Notes: generated from the letters alone by a model not told the origin. 64,000 nucleotides of DNA from Oscillatoria sp. FACHB-1406 (GCF_014698145.1 NZ_JACJSM010000003.1:124001-188000); one strand, 5' to 3'; shown: positions 17,639-29,255, counted from the first letter of the stretch. Translations and numbers: made by a program.

Positions 17639-20600
17639 TTAATCAAGGGGTATAGGTACAGTGAAATAAAAATTACTGCCTTGCCCTAAAACACTTTCCA
17701 CCCAAATTTCACCCCCGTGCTGCCGGACAATACTTTTACAAATAGCTAAACCTAAACCTGTTCCTCCTCTCTGGCGGGAATCAGAAGCATCGACCTGGTG
17801 AAATCTACCAAAAATAGTTTCTAACTTATCAGTAGGAATGCCTCTGCCTCGATCTTCAACCTGAAATAAAACTCGGTCGGCTTGCGCTTGAACCTTCAGC
17901 GTAACGGTTGTATGAGAAGGTGAAAATTTAATCGCATTACTAACTAAATTAACCAAAGTTTGAATGAGGCGATCGCTATCCGCCCAGACTTGGACAGAAG
18001 TTGGCTCAACTAATAGCACAATCTGACTTTCTACTGCCAAAGTTTGTATTGTTTCAACTGATTGTTGCAAAAGTATAGCCGCATCGCACCACTGCTTATT
18101 GAGATTAACTTTGTGTGACTCCAATCGCTCTAAATCGAGAATGTCATTAACTAGACGCACTAACCGTTCAGTATCGTGACTGGCAATGTCTAACATTTGT
18201 TCAGCAGTTTCCGGCTTGTTTTTGAAGACTCCCGCAGCGAGTAACCCCAGAGAACCGCGAATTGAAGCCAGAGGCGTTCGCAGTTCGTGGCTAACAATCG
18301 AGATAAATTCACTTTTCATCTGTTCGATAACTCGACGTTCGGTGACATCTTCTACCGTTCCCACATGACCGATTAATTTACTGCTACTGCTAGTCATAGA
18401 TAGGGTAGATGTTCTCATCTGAGCAAAATGAATAGTTCCATCTTGATGGACATAGCGAACCTCAGCCGAAAATTGTTGTTGAGAGGATAGGGTTTGCGAC
18501 CAATCTCGCATTAGCCATTCTCGGTCTTCTGGGTGAATGAATTGTAACCAACCTTCTCCCAATGCTTCATCAAACGTATAGCCACAAATCGCCTGACAGC
18601 GTGGATTGGTATAGGTACAGCGTCCCTCTGCATTCATGCGGAAAATACCAACTGGCGAATTTTCACTTAAAGAGCGAAATTCAGCTTCACTTTGCTGCAA
18701 CGCTGCTGCTACCTGCTGACGTTCCTTGAGTTCTTCCTGAAGTTGCTGGTAGAGTTCCGATTGTTGAAGGGCGATCGCCATTTGGTTAGCTAGTTGCTGA
18801 ATTAATTCAATTTCCCAAGCTTGCCACTCTCTAGGTCTAGAGCATTGATGAATAATTAGCAATCCCCAAAGGGTATTTTGTTGGATAATTGGTACAACCA
18901 GTTCGGCTCTTACTTGAATCTGTTCGAGAAATTCCACCATACAGGGAAGCAAAGCTTCGTTATGAAGGCGATCGGTGAGAGTGAAAACTTTCCCTCGAGC
19001 ATAACTATGACGGCAGTGTTCGGGAAAAGCTTCTTCAGGTAAGGTAATATTGGCAATCTGCGGCCATTCCGCTGCGATCGCTTCAGAAATTACAGTTCCA
19101 GTACAATCCGGCCAAATTCGATAAACTACCACTCTATCGGCTGCTAATAACTGGCGCACTTCACTAACGCTAGTATTGAGGATTTCTGTGAGGTTGAGGG
19201 ATTGACGAATTGCTCTAGCTACTGCAACCATCAACCGTTCTCGTTCCATTTGCTGTTGCAAGGCAGTTTGAAAGTGTTCTAGTGCCTGAGTGCGCTGTTG
19301 AACTCGAATTTCTAACTCCTGATTGAGTTGCTGTAAAGCCGCTTCAGCTTGTTTGCGTTCCGTAATATCTCGCTGCACCGCTACCCAATTGGTGTACCAA
19401 CCTGTTTCATCGGCAACAGGTACAATGCTAATTTCAACCCAGAAATGGGAGCCATCTTTGCGATAGTTGAGCAAGTCAATTTGTACTGGCTGCCATTTTT
19501 TTAAGGCTGACCGAATTTGCTCTAAAGCCGTCCGGTCTGTGTTTTCCCCTTGCAAAATACGCGGAGTTTTGCCTAAAACTTCCTCTAAGGTATAGCCCGT
19601 CATGCGTGTAAAGGCAGGATTGACATACACTATTCGAGGGCCAGGTTCGTCTATGGGTTCAGCTTCAGTAATGACTACCGCATCATGGGTTGTCAGGACA
19701 ACAGATTCTAACAGGCGCAGTTGTGCTTCTCTCTTCTTGCGATCGCTAATTTCCACCACTGTCCCCAGCATCCGCACCGCATGACCATCTGCGTCGTAGA
19801 AAAATTTGCCCTTCCCCTCAATCCAGTGGATGCTACCATCAGGCCAAACTACTCGGCATTGATGTTCGTAATCCTGCCTTTGAAGGCGTGCTTGCTCTAC
19901 TGCTAATGCGATCGCTGCTCGGTCTTCTGGATAAACATAAGCTATAAACGCCTCATAAGTTCCCGCAAAACTTCCCGGTTCCAACCCAAATAACTGCTCG
20001 TGACCCCTTGACCAAATAATACGATTCGTCAACAAATCCCAATCCCAAATTCCCATTTCGGCAACTGACAAAGCTAAGGTTAATTGCTGATTAACTTTAG
20101 CGAGTTCATCAGCTTTCCGTAGCACAATTCCAACGATCGCACTTCTCAGTTCTAAAGCTATTGCTATTTCACACTGCTGCCAAGGTAAAGATTTACATCG
20201 AACCGTTTCTTGCCATAGCTCAAACGATTTGCGAGGCGTTAGACGGATCTCTCCATTCTGTTTAACTTCAACAGGCTTATTCGGATTACCTGCCCAGTTT
20301 ACAGTTTGAATAACTTCCGGGCGAAACCACAAAATATAATGTTTTTGGATGTGAGATATAGGAAGTGCCAGCAACCCACTAGCAGCTTCTTTGAATTTCT
20401 CAGCGGCCGGATAAATTTTAAATAAAGAATCTGTATGAAAAATATCTCTTTCGTTGTTTGTTACCAACCAATTAATTAACTCTTGAATGTCAGCTAGATC
20501 GGGCGTTTGACCGATAAGGGTTACACTTTCATTGGCATAAATAGCTGCTCCTCGAGCGCCTACTAAGTCTAGCAAATTACTTCTCTCCTTGAGTAAGCCA

Positions 20601-21646
20601 TCTACAAAGCTCTCTTCTTGAGAAATAGCTTCAACAAATTTAGACTGAATCGAGTTTAACTTAATTCGGTAATCCAATTTTTCGTTATCTTCTTTAGAAG
20701 CTAATTCTAAAGCCATAACTTTTCCTAAAAGCTCGCAAGCAGTACGGATTTTATACGAAATATATTTCGGTGAGTGATGATGACAAGCAATTAATCCCCA
20801 GAGTTTCTGGTTCCTCATTAACGAAATTGACATTGAAGCCCCGACACCCATATTTTTGAGATACTCAATATGGATAGGTGAAACACTTCTTAACACACTA
20901 AAGCTAAGATATAGCGGTTGATTGGTAACTGGATTTACAACAGGAAATAGTTCTACAGGTTGATAATTCACATCAGGAATTAATCGCAGTAAATTAAGTC
21001 CATATAAATGCCTTGCTTGGCGGGGAATGTCTGAAGCTGGGTAGTGTAAGCCAAGATAAGGAGTCAATTCCTCTAATTTATCTTCAGCGACGACCGTACC
21101 CGCGTCTTCCGCATCGAATTGATAGACCATCACTCGGTCAAACCCTGTCAGTTTTCGCACTTCCTCGACAATCGCTTGACATAGTTGATTTAAAGTGGTT
21201 GTTTTTTGGATTTTAGCAATGGGCGCTTGAACTAAATGATAAAAGCTAAAAAAATCACTGAATTCTTTTGATGTAACGGGTTCTAATTCAAGGATTAACA
21301 AACCCTCAGAACGATGAAGAATACCATCAAAGATCATCTCTCCTTTTTGAGTATTGAGAGATAACTCGAGCGGATTGATTGTTCCCATTCCTTCATCTAA
21401 ATTTTTCTTAATTTGCTGAATTGATTGAGACTCAAAAAACACTTGTAAATTTTCTCCTAATAAATTCTGTGGCTGAATACCAAGAATTCCTGAAGCATTG
21501 TGACTAATTTGTAAGATTTTTAGTTGAGGTTCTTGCAAAGATAAAAGGATTCCGTGAGGCTGAATCGATCCCGGAATGTGAATAGGTTCTTTGTCACAGT
21601 TGGTTAAAGAGACGGGAGGATGAAATAAGAAATTATTGTGATTCAT
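17639..21646 (-). CDS. Bacteriophytochrome-type hybrid-sensor histidine kinase (PAS-GAF-PHY-PAS-PAS-GAF-PAS-HK)
   Basis: This 1335-residue red/far-red light sensor has the photosensory core at the N-terminus: Cys17 in LTNCDKEPIHIPGSIQPHG is the biliverdin-attachment cysteine of bacteriophytochromes, PASDIP has Asp206, the pocket histidines lie in SPIHIEY (259) and CHHHSP (289-291), and the PHY tongue PRKSF is at 471-475. The Cph1-type GAF cysteine is replaced by Ile258, so biliverdin rather than phycocyanobilin binding is expected. Two PAS domains (about 530-790), a second GAF (about 850-1000), a further PAS and a HisKA/HATPase core with SHELRTP follow. It is the first gene of a four-gene minus-strand operon. 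An IS630 remnant lies 36 bp upstream. Confidence 0.93.
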   Translation of the reverse strand: MNHNNFLFHPPVSLTNCDKEPIHIPGSIQPHGILLSLQEPQLKILQISHNASGILGIQPQNLLGENLQVFFESQSIQQIKKNLDEGMGTINPLELSLNTQKGEMIFDGILHRSEGLLILELEPVTSKEFSDFFSFYHLVQAPIAKIQKTTTLNQLCQAIVEEVRKLTGFDRVMVYQFDAEDAGTVVAEDKLEELTPYLGLHYPASDIPRQARHLYGLNLLRLIPDVNYQPVELFPVVNPVTNQPLYLSFSVLRSVSPIHIEYLKNMGVGASMSISLMRNQKLWGLIACHHHSPKYISYKIRTACELLGKVMALELASKEDNEKLDYRIKLNSIQSKFVEAISQEESFVDGLLKERSNLLDLVGARGAAIYANESVTLIGQTPDLADIQELINWLVTNNERDIFHTDSLFKIYPAAEKFKEAASGLLALPISHIQKHYILWFRPEVIQTVNWAGNPNKPVEVKQNGEIRLTPRKSFELWQETVRCKSLPWQQCEIAIALELRSAIVGIVLRKADELAKVNQQLTLALSVAEMGIWDWDLLTNRIIWSRGHEQLFGLEPGSFAGTYEAFIAYVYPEDRAAIALAVEQARLQRQDYEHQCRVVWPDGSIHWIEGKGKFFYDADGHAVRMLGTVVEISDRKKREAQLRLLESVVLTTHDAVVITEAEPIDEPGPRIVYVNPAFTRMTGYTLEEVLGKTPRILQGENTDRTALEQIRSALKKWQPVQIDLLNYRKDGSHFWVEISIVPVADETGWYTNWVAVQRDITERKQAEAALQQLNQELEIRVQQRTQALEHFQTALQQQMERERLMVAVARAIRQSLNLTEILNTSVSEVRQLLAADRVVVYRIWPDCTGTVISEAIAAEWPQIANITLPEEAFPEHCRHSYARGKVFTLTDRLHNEALLPCMVEFLEQIQVRAELVVPIIQQNTLWGLLIIHQCSRPREWQAWEIELIQQLANQMAIALQQSELYQQLQEELKERQQVAAALQQSEAEFRSLSENSPVGIFRMNAEGRCTYTNPRCQAICGYTFDEALGEGWLQFIHPEDREWLMRDWSQTLSSQQQFSAEVRYVHQDGTIHFAQMRTSTLSMTSSSSKLIGHVGTVEDVTERRVIEQMKSEFISIVSHELRTPLASIRGSLGLLAAGVFKNKPETAEQMLDIASHDTERLVRLVNDILDLERLESHKVNLNKQWCDAAILLQQSVETIQTLAVESQIVLLVEPTSVQVWADSDRLIQTLVNLVSNAIKFSPSHTTVTLKVQAQADRVLFQVEDRGRGIPTDKLETIFGRFHQVDASDSRQRGGTGLGLAICKSIVRQHGGEIWVESVLGQGSNFYFTVPIPLD

Positions 21647-21682
21647 CGTTAATTTTGTTTTTTGAGATTTGTATTATAATAA

Positions 21683-21880
21683 TTAACAATTGAGATTCAA
21701 GGCGGCACTAATATCTACATCTCGCCATCGCCCTTCTCCGGCATTATCATCCGCCATCAAAAGGACATTGGCATGGCACACTTCTTTAGCTGACCTTTTG
21801 CCGTTTTTACTGATTTTCAGCAGTTCTTGGCGTTGCTCTAAACTCAGTTTAATGCGATACTTAGCATCGGGGTTACTCAT
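21683..21880 (-). pseudogene. IS630-family transposase, N-terminal remnant
   Basis: Sixty-five residues from ATG 21880 read YRIKLSLEQRQELLKISKNG, then SAKEVCHANVLLMADDN and WRDVDISAALNLN, the N-terminal helix-turn-helix start of IS630/Tc1-type transposases. The frame stops at that point and the phytochrome gene begins 36 bp further, so the DDE catalytic domain is gone. No terminal repeats were found around it. Confidence 0.7.
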
Positions 21881-21945
21881 CGGCGCGATCGGAAAACTCT
21901 TACACACCATTTTAAGTTTGTCGAGGTATTAGTCTAAACTTCAGA

Positions 21946-23592
21946 ATGAATGTCGATCGAGAAACGGCTACGATGAAAACCCGCGATGGGGTAAGATTGG
22001 ATGCAGATATCTACCGCCCCGATAGCAACGAACGGTTTCCCGTGTTGCTGATGCGGCAACCTTACGGGCGCGCGATTGCTTCCACCGTTGTCTACGCGCA
22101 TCCCCAGTGGTACGCCAGCCAAGGGTACATCGTCGTCGTGCAAGATGTACGCGGTAGGGGAACCTCTGAAGGCGAATTTGAGTTATTCGCGCGCGAAGTG
22201 GAAGACGGGTTTGATAGTGTCGAGTGGGCGGCACAATTGCCGGGAAGTACCGGCGAGGTGGGGATGTATGGGTTTTCCTACCAAGGAATGACGCAACTGT
22301 ACGCCGCACAAGCCAAATCGCAGGCACTTAAAGTATTGTGTCCGAGCATGGTTGCTTACAATTTATACTCCGATTGGGCGTATGAAAATGGGTCTTTTTG
22401 TTGGCAAGCAAATTTAGGCTGGGCGGTGCAACTTGCAGCAGAAACGGCTCGTTTGAAAGGAGATTTGACGGCGTTTAAAACGTTGTATCTCGCGTCGCGG
22501 AATTTACCGTTATACGATTTTTCACCACCGTTTGATGAATGTTTGAGGAGGTATGCACCGGGGAATTTTTTCTATGAATGGTTAAACCATTCTACCGAGG
22601 ATGAGTATTGGCAAAATCTTTCGCCGAATTTAGAGGGAGTAGATTTGCCAATGCTGCATATTGGCGGTTGGTTCGATCCTTATTTACGAGGAACACTAAA
22701 CTTATATCGATCGCGTCTCGCATCCGCAAACCCTCAATCGTTAATTATCGGGCCGTGGGCGCATCTACCCTGGGGAAGAAAGCTCGGAGAAATCGACTAT
22801 GGAGAGACAGCCCAAAGTGCGATCGATCGCTTGCAACTGCGTTGGTTCGATTACTTTTTAAAAGGCATCGATACGGGACTTTTAAACGATCCGTCCGTTT
22901 GTTTATTTGAAATGGGAAGCAATCAATGGCGGTATTTCGAGGAGTTTCCTCAACCCGAATTTAAACTTTATGGTTTTGCGAGCGATGGTTTAGCGAGTAT
23001 TCGGGAAGATGGGGGAAGTTTAGTAGAATTGCAGGCGGATTCTAGCACTAAGAAAGGTGAAAGCTGCGAAGATATTTTAGTAAGAGATCCTTGGCGACCC
23101 GTGCCAGCATTAGGCGGTCATGCGATGAGTCCGGCGGGTTCTTTTGAGCGTTCTGCGCTTGATTGTCGCAGCGATATTTTAACCTATACGAGCGCGCCGC
23201 TAACCGCAGAGTTACAGATTGTGGGCGAAGTTTGGGTAGAAGTAGATTGCGTTGCGGATGCGCCGAGTTTCGATTTATGTGCGGTGTTATCGGAGGTGCG
23301 GCAGCCAGGGAGCGTTTATAATGTTACGCAAGGTTATCTTCGCTGCGATCGCGCGCCCCAGATGCGTCATACTTTAAAGATTCCCCTGCAAGCAACTTGT
23401 GCGAAAATCGAGCCAGGGTGTTGCTTGCGTTTGAGCTTGAGTGCGGATTGTTTTCCAGCTTATGCGCTGAATCCGGGGACGGGAACTGAGGCGAAAGTTG
23501 CCAACTTTTTAGAGGCTAAAATTATTACAATTCGAGTACGCAGCGGACAAGATTCGCTATCGTGCTTGCGGTTGCCAATTTATCATCCTTAA
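21946..23592 (+). CDS. CocE/NonD family hydrolase (X-Pro dipeptidyl-peptidase S15-like)
   Basis: This 548-residue alpha/beta hydrolase begins with the family start MKTRDGVRLDADIYRP and has QDVRGRGTSEG for the oxyanion region. The nucleophile Ser is in MYGFSYQGMTQ (near 110), the acid in WFDPYLRGTLNLY (near 240) and the His in GPWAHLPWG (near 272). The C-terminal part (from about 390) is the jelly-roll typical of CocE and S15 enzymes. Substrates in the family are esters, amides or proline dipeptides; this one cannot be specified. No signal peptide is seen. Confidence 0.9.
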   Translation: MNVDRETATMKTRDGVRLDADIYRPDSNERFPVLLMRQPYGRAIASTVVYAHPQWYASQGYIVVVQDVRGRGTSEGEFELFAREVEDGFDSVEWAAQLPGSTGEVGMYGFSYQGMTQLYAAQAKSQALKVLCPSMVAYNLYSDWAYENGSFCWQANLGWAVQLAAETARLKGDLTAFKTLYLASRNLPLYDFSPPFDECLRRYAPGNFFYEWLNHSTEDEYWQNLSPNLEGVDLPMLHIGGWFDPYLRGTLNLYRSRLASANPQSLIIGPWAHLPWGRKLGEIDYGETAQSAIDRLQLRWFDYFLKGIDTGLLNDPSVCLFEMGSNQWRYFEEFPQPEFKLYGFASDGLASIREDGGSLVELQADSSTKKGESCEDILVRDPWRPVPALGGHAMSPAGSFERSALDCRSDILTYTSAPLTAELQIVGEVWVEVDCVADAPSFDLCAVLSEVRQPGSVYNVTQGYLRCDRAPQMRHTLKIPLQATCAKIEPGCCLRLSLSADCFPAYALNPGTGTEAKVANFLEAKIITIRVRSGQDSLSCLRLPIYHP

Positions 23593-23634
23593 AGCGCGAT
23601 CGATCTGGCTCTACTTTATCAATTATCCCTTGTC

Positions 23635-23747
23635 GAATGGCACTGACTTAAGAAAGAACAAATTGCCTGTAGAGACGTTGTATACAACGTCTCTACGATA
23701 ATTCTATAGGGTGGGCAGCGCCCACCAGCCTTAAGTCAGTGCCATTC
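23635..23747 (-). repeat. MITE-like element, family 1, inverted full copy
   Basis: Perfect 18-bp terminal inverted repeats GAATGGCACTGACTTAAG and CTTAAGTCAGTGCCATTC bound a 113-bp unit. It holds the same 28-bp palindrome as the copy at 4844 (here 23669-23696) and a second hairpin GGTGGGCAGCGCCCACC (23709-23725). The order of parts is reversed relative to 4844, showing insertion in the opposite orientation. It lies between the hydrolase gene and ligA. Confidence 0.85.
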
Positions 23748-23787
23748 ATCCCTTGTCAATTGTCAACTCTTAAATGGATGCGCGTAG

Positions 23788-25875
<2,088 letters not shown>

Positions 25876-25898
25876 GAATAAGGCGAATTGAATAAATA

Positions 25899-26075
25899 GG
25901 AGCTATAGCGTTTTTCGTACCCATTAGGTACGAATTTCTATAAGTCTCAAAAAATTCAAGTTTTCATTGAACCTTCTTAAAATCGAACTATAGCAGTTTT
26001 CACATGGATAAGGTACACCCAGAGGGCGAATACCATTCGCCCCCACGGAGCGGCGTTTAATAACGCTATAGCTCC
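25899..26075. repeat. MITE-like element, family 2, with TATAGC ends
   Basis: Perfect 14-bp terminal inverted repeats GGAGCTATAGCGTT and AACGCTATAGCTCC enclose 149 bp of non-coding DNA. An internal TATAGCAGTTTTCACATGGA (25989) and hairpin GGGCGAATACCATTCGCCC recur in the element at 43358. It fills nearly all the space between the convergent ligA and permease genes, ending 5 bp before the permease stop. Confidence 0.8.
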
Positions 26076-26080
26076 AATAA

Positions 26081-27298
26081 CTACGCCGTTCTCAAAGCCA
26101 CAATCGGATCCAACTTCGCCGCACGACGAGCGGGAAATACCCCAAAAAATAAACCAATTCCACCGGAAATGCTAACCGCTAGGATAATAGCAGCGGGAGA
26201 AATTCCAGCTTTGAGCGGACTGATAGCACCGACGAGTAAAGTCCCGCTTACGCCTAATAGCGTTCCGAGCAATCCTCCTGCGGCTGAAAGGATTACAGCT
26301 TCGATTAAAAATTGGGTTAATATCTCGCTTTCTTGCGCGCCAACTGCCTTGCGCAGCCCGATTTCTTGAGTACGTTCGGTGACAGAAACGAGCATGATAT
26401 TCATAACACCAATCCCGCCAACTAATAGAGAAATTCCCGACACTGCCGCCAGCATTACAGTGAGTCCGCTTGTTACTGTATTAACAATCGTGAGAATATC
26501 TTTCTGCGTTCGCACCCCAAAGTCATCTTTCCCCGTAATTTTGTGGCGCAAGCGCAATAAATTTTCAATTTGAAATCTTGCCGCGCGCACGCTTTTTTCA
26601 TCTTTAGCAGAAACATTAATAAAAGAAACTTCAGTACCGTAAGGCGAAGTTCGTCCTACGACTTGACTGGACATGGTGCTGAGGGGAATGTAAGCGGTGT
26701 CGTCTTGGTTGTTGCCGAGGAAAGATCCTTTTGCTTTCATTACGCCGATGACTTCAAAGCCAATATTTTTGATGCGAATGCGCTTGCCAATCGGTTCTTC
26801 GCTGCTAAAGAATTTTTTTGCAATTTCCGAACCCAGCACGACAACGCGATTGTTGCGTTGGAGATCGGAATCATTAATAAATCGACCGCTAGCAATCTCA
26901 AAACTGCGAACTGAGAGAAATGTGGGAGTCGCACCGATAATGGTTTGATTGGTGTTGCGACTGCGATAGGAAATAATTTGAGAGAGGGTGATTTGTGGTG
27001 CAACTTCTTTGACGGTGGGAACTTGGGACGCGATCGCATCCGAATCGGCTAACACCAACGTTTTAGGAATATCGAAGGTCGTTCGCCGTTCTTCCTCGGA
27101 ACCGGGGACGACAAATAAAACGTTGGGACCGAGCGATTCAAACTGTTCTGCTGCTAAGCGTTGCGCGCCTTGACCGATCCCAATCGTGGCAATCGTGGAA
27201 GCGTTGCCGATAATAATTCCGAGCATCGTTAAAACGCTGCGAAGTTTGTTATTGGCAAGCGTTGTCGTTGCCATTTGAATGCTTTCAACCGGATTCAC
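26081..27298 (-). CDS. ABC transporter permease, MacB/FtsX type
   Basis: This 405-residue protein has the MacB topology: an N-terminal helix (LRSVLTMLGIIIGNASTIAT), a periplasmic domain of about 220 residues, then three C-terminal helices (VSGISLLVGGIGVMNIMLVS, AVILSAAGGLLGTLLGV, ILAVSISGGIGLFFGVFPA) and the coupling segment RRAAKLDPIVALRTA. The coupling motif ERTQEIGLRKAVGA is typical. Such permeases work with an ATPase and often a membrane-fusion protein in export of lipoproteins, peptides or drugs. No ATPase gene adjoins it here. Confidence 0.9.
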   Translation of the reverse strand: MNPVESIQMATTTLANNKLRSVLTMLGIIIGNASTIATIGIGQGAQRLAAEQFESLGPNVLFVVPGSEEERRTTFDIPKTLVLADSDAIASQVPTVKEVAPQITLSQIISYRSRNTNQTIIGATPTFLSVRSFEIASGRFINDSDLQRNNRVVVLGSEIAKKFFSSEEPIGKRIRIKNIGFEVIGVMKAKGSFLGNNQDDTAYIPLSTMSSQVVGRTSPYGTEVSFINVSAKDEKSVRAARFQIENLLRLRHKITGKDDFGVRTQKDILTIVNTVTSGLTVMLAAVSGISLLVGGIGVMNIMLVSVTERTQEIGLRKAVGAQESEILTQFLIEAVILSAAGGLLGTLLGVSGTLLVGAISPLKAGISPAAIILAVSISGGIGLFFGVFPARRAAKLDPIVALRTA

Positions 27299-27414
27299 GA
27301 GCGATTGCCCTCCTCAAATCAGTGTTTTAGCTTATTTTCTCGAACTTGTCAGCGGAAAAATTTATATCAATGCTTCGCACCCAGCGCGAGACGGATAGCT
27401 GCCCGAAGCTTCGA

Positions 27415-27795
27415 TTACGAATGGGGCGGGCGACGGTTCCAGGTATCCCAAGCCGCCTTCACGCCCGCTGCTAAACTGCGCGTTTCCACTGAAAGTTTCT
27501 CGGCTTGCAGGCGCGCGTCGGTTAAACTGCGATCGACTTGTCGAGCGACTTCGCTGGCGCTATTCGCACCATCGTTCAGTTCTTCGGTTAGTTCGACAAT
27601 TTCTGAGCCAGTGAGACGAATTGCTTCTAATGTCGGCGGAAATTCCTGTCGGAGGGTATCGAAGAGTTTCTCCGCACTGCGCGCCGCCCGGGAGATTTCT
27701 AGAACCGCAGGAATCAGCGCGACTAAAACAGCCGTTAAGCTAACGGCTACTAAAAAGAGTGACAGTCCCAGCCAAAAGATTGGATCTACTAGCAC
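27415..27795 (-). CDS. DUF948-like membrane-anchored protein
   Basis: These 126 residues comprise one N-terminal membrane helix (LGLSLFLVAVSLTAVLVALI) followed by a long amphipathic helical segment resembling DUF948/YoxC-type proteins. It stands 9 bp downstream of the YtxH-like gene on the same strand. Both families form membrane-tethered coiled coils and often occur together in cyanobacteria. The role is unknown, probably envelope or stress related. Confidence 0.8.
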   Translation of the reverse strand: MLVDPIFWLGLSLFLVAVSLTAVLVALIPAVLEISRAARSAEKLFDTLRQEFPPTLEAIRLTGSEIVELTEELNDGANSASEVARQVDRSLTDARLQAEKLSVETRSLAAGVKAAWDTWNRRPPHS

Positions 27796-27804
27796 GCAAT
27801 TTCT

Positions 27805-28167
27805 CTATAAACGACGGTCGAGGGGCGTGGAAGGATTGGAGACGCTAGGACGAGGGGGCATGAGTTGCTCGCGCTGCTGCTGGCTAGCTTCTAAGCCCGC
27901 TGCGATCGCGTCCTTGAGTCGGTTGAGCGTGTCTTCCCAGTTTTGCAGCGCCGACTCCGATAAGCGATCGGCTTGCAATTGTACCGTTGTGGATAAATCT
28001 TCCGCTAGTTCGGGTAATGCTTCCGCTGACTTCTCCAGCAGTCGCCGCGTTTCCTTACCCGAACGAGGGGCAAATAATAAGCCTGCTGCCGTGCCGATTG
28101 CCGTGCCGACTAGCATTCCGCCAATGAACCATCCCGTGCTTTTCGTTGTCACGATCCCACCTCGCAT
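27805..28167 (-). CDS. YtxH domain protein
   Basis: This 120-residue protein from ATG 28167 (GAAGGGAAGT just upstream). The N-terminus has the YtxH signature: one glycine-rich membrane helix (GWFIGGMLVGTAIGTAAGLL) immediately followed by FAPRSGKETRRLLEKSA. The rest is helical and ends with a Pro-rich tail. Family members are membrane-anchored, often general-stress proteins. It is the first gene of a pair with the DUF948-like gene. Confidence 0.88.
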   Translation of the reverse strand: MRGGIVTTKSTGWFIGGMLVGTAIGTAAGLLFAPRSGKETRRLLEKSAEALPELAEDLSTTVQLQADRLSESALQNWEDTLNRLKDAIAAGLEASQQQREQLMPPRPSVSNPSTPLDRRL

Positions 28168-29255
28168 ACTTCCCTTCAATTCTACCAAGATCCATCGCAG
28201 TGCTTCGCTCGGGCTGCGGAGCGGTTAGTCACGATTAAGGCAGAACGTAACTCATTCAGACGAAGAAACCCTGAGAGTGCAACTGTTCTTCTCTCAAGGT
28301 TTCGACCATAAATTAGATATCAGAAAGTTTTCGGAAAGTTTTCGGAAATATTTTAGGAATAAGAAATCAAATCGGGCTACTCAGTTAAGAAGTAGCCTGA
28401 CAAGGTTGACAATATATTTCTCCATTAGGGCTGAAGTTTCAGCCTTCGGAGAATTGACAGCACAGTGGATTGATAGGTGAGAGTAACATTCAACCTTTGG
28501 TTTCATCTTTTCTAGAATCGTCTATTTGCTCCGATAGCGCTTGGATCTCAGTCCGGAATTTCTGTGAGTCTTATCAACCAAAATCTCGATCGCTAACATA
28601 AAAAACTTGTGATTTATCGCACAAGGGTATCGCTTCAAAAAATGCTTTGCCCGAAATTTTTAGCCTTTAGCTCTTCCAAAATAGAAATCGTGTCAGCGAT
28701 CCGCGACGCGATCGCTATCCAGCAAACTCAAAGGAGCCTCTGAAGTTGTACCATTGATGTCTTACCCTCACAGATCGAAATTATTCACAACCCATCGCTA
28801 AAAATCCGGAACTATCTTTACACGCTTCCGACTGAGGTGTATTATCGAAGAATATTACCGATTTGTAAGCAAAACTAGCGCTAGGATTGGCTTTAAAATA
28901 AATCTAGGTTCTTAAAATTTTCTCGCTAATTAAGACACCCAAAATACTGCAATTGTTATTAGTCGCTTAACCGTGCATCTCTCCTAACAAACTCGGTTTT
29001 TTCTAGAAAGTCGATCCAATCTTCGTTGAGTATAAATCCGCTTCCACTTCTGACCTCACTTCGTACAATACCCCTGCTGATTCAGCGAATTGGCAGTTTG
29101 TTGCAAAGATCGATCGGATTTGTGGTGGCGACGGATAGCCTGAATAATTTCTTGCCCATGAGGATTATTGTCGGGTATCCAAACCTTCTAATTCAGTTGC
29201 TTAAACGTCCTCAAAAATATCGGTTGAATCCTACAAACCCAGAGTTATCAATTTT
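28168..29255. other. Long region without a clear gene
   Basis: About 1.09 kb between divergent genes. It contains a hairpin at 28265-28303 (arms GAAACCCTGAGAG and CTCTCAAGGTTTC), an element-like end AGTAGCCTGAC near 28391 resembling the terminal repeat at 13015, and the decayed fragment listed at 28984-29187. Open frames here are short and show no protein-like composition. Confidence 0.5.
28984..29187 (-). pseudogene. Decayed recombinase-like helix-turn-helix fragment
   Basis: The minus strand reads PHGQEIIQAIRRHHKSDRSL then QQTANSLNQQGYCTK, a stop (TGA), and in the same frame GQKWKRIYTQRRLDRL. This layout resembles the linker of serine recombinases (xGxxIIxxI...L..ia..LN..G..T..G..W). The TGA replaces an expected Arg codon (CGA). 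There is a stop upstream and no start, so it is a relic at most. Confidence 0.3.

Noticed and set aside
27275-28228. 317-residue plus-strand frame
   Set aside because: It runs opposite three well-supported minus-strand genes (permease start, DUF948-like, YtxH-like), is Ser/Arg-rich and has no domain.
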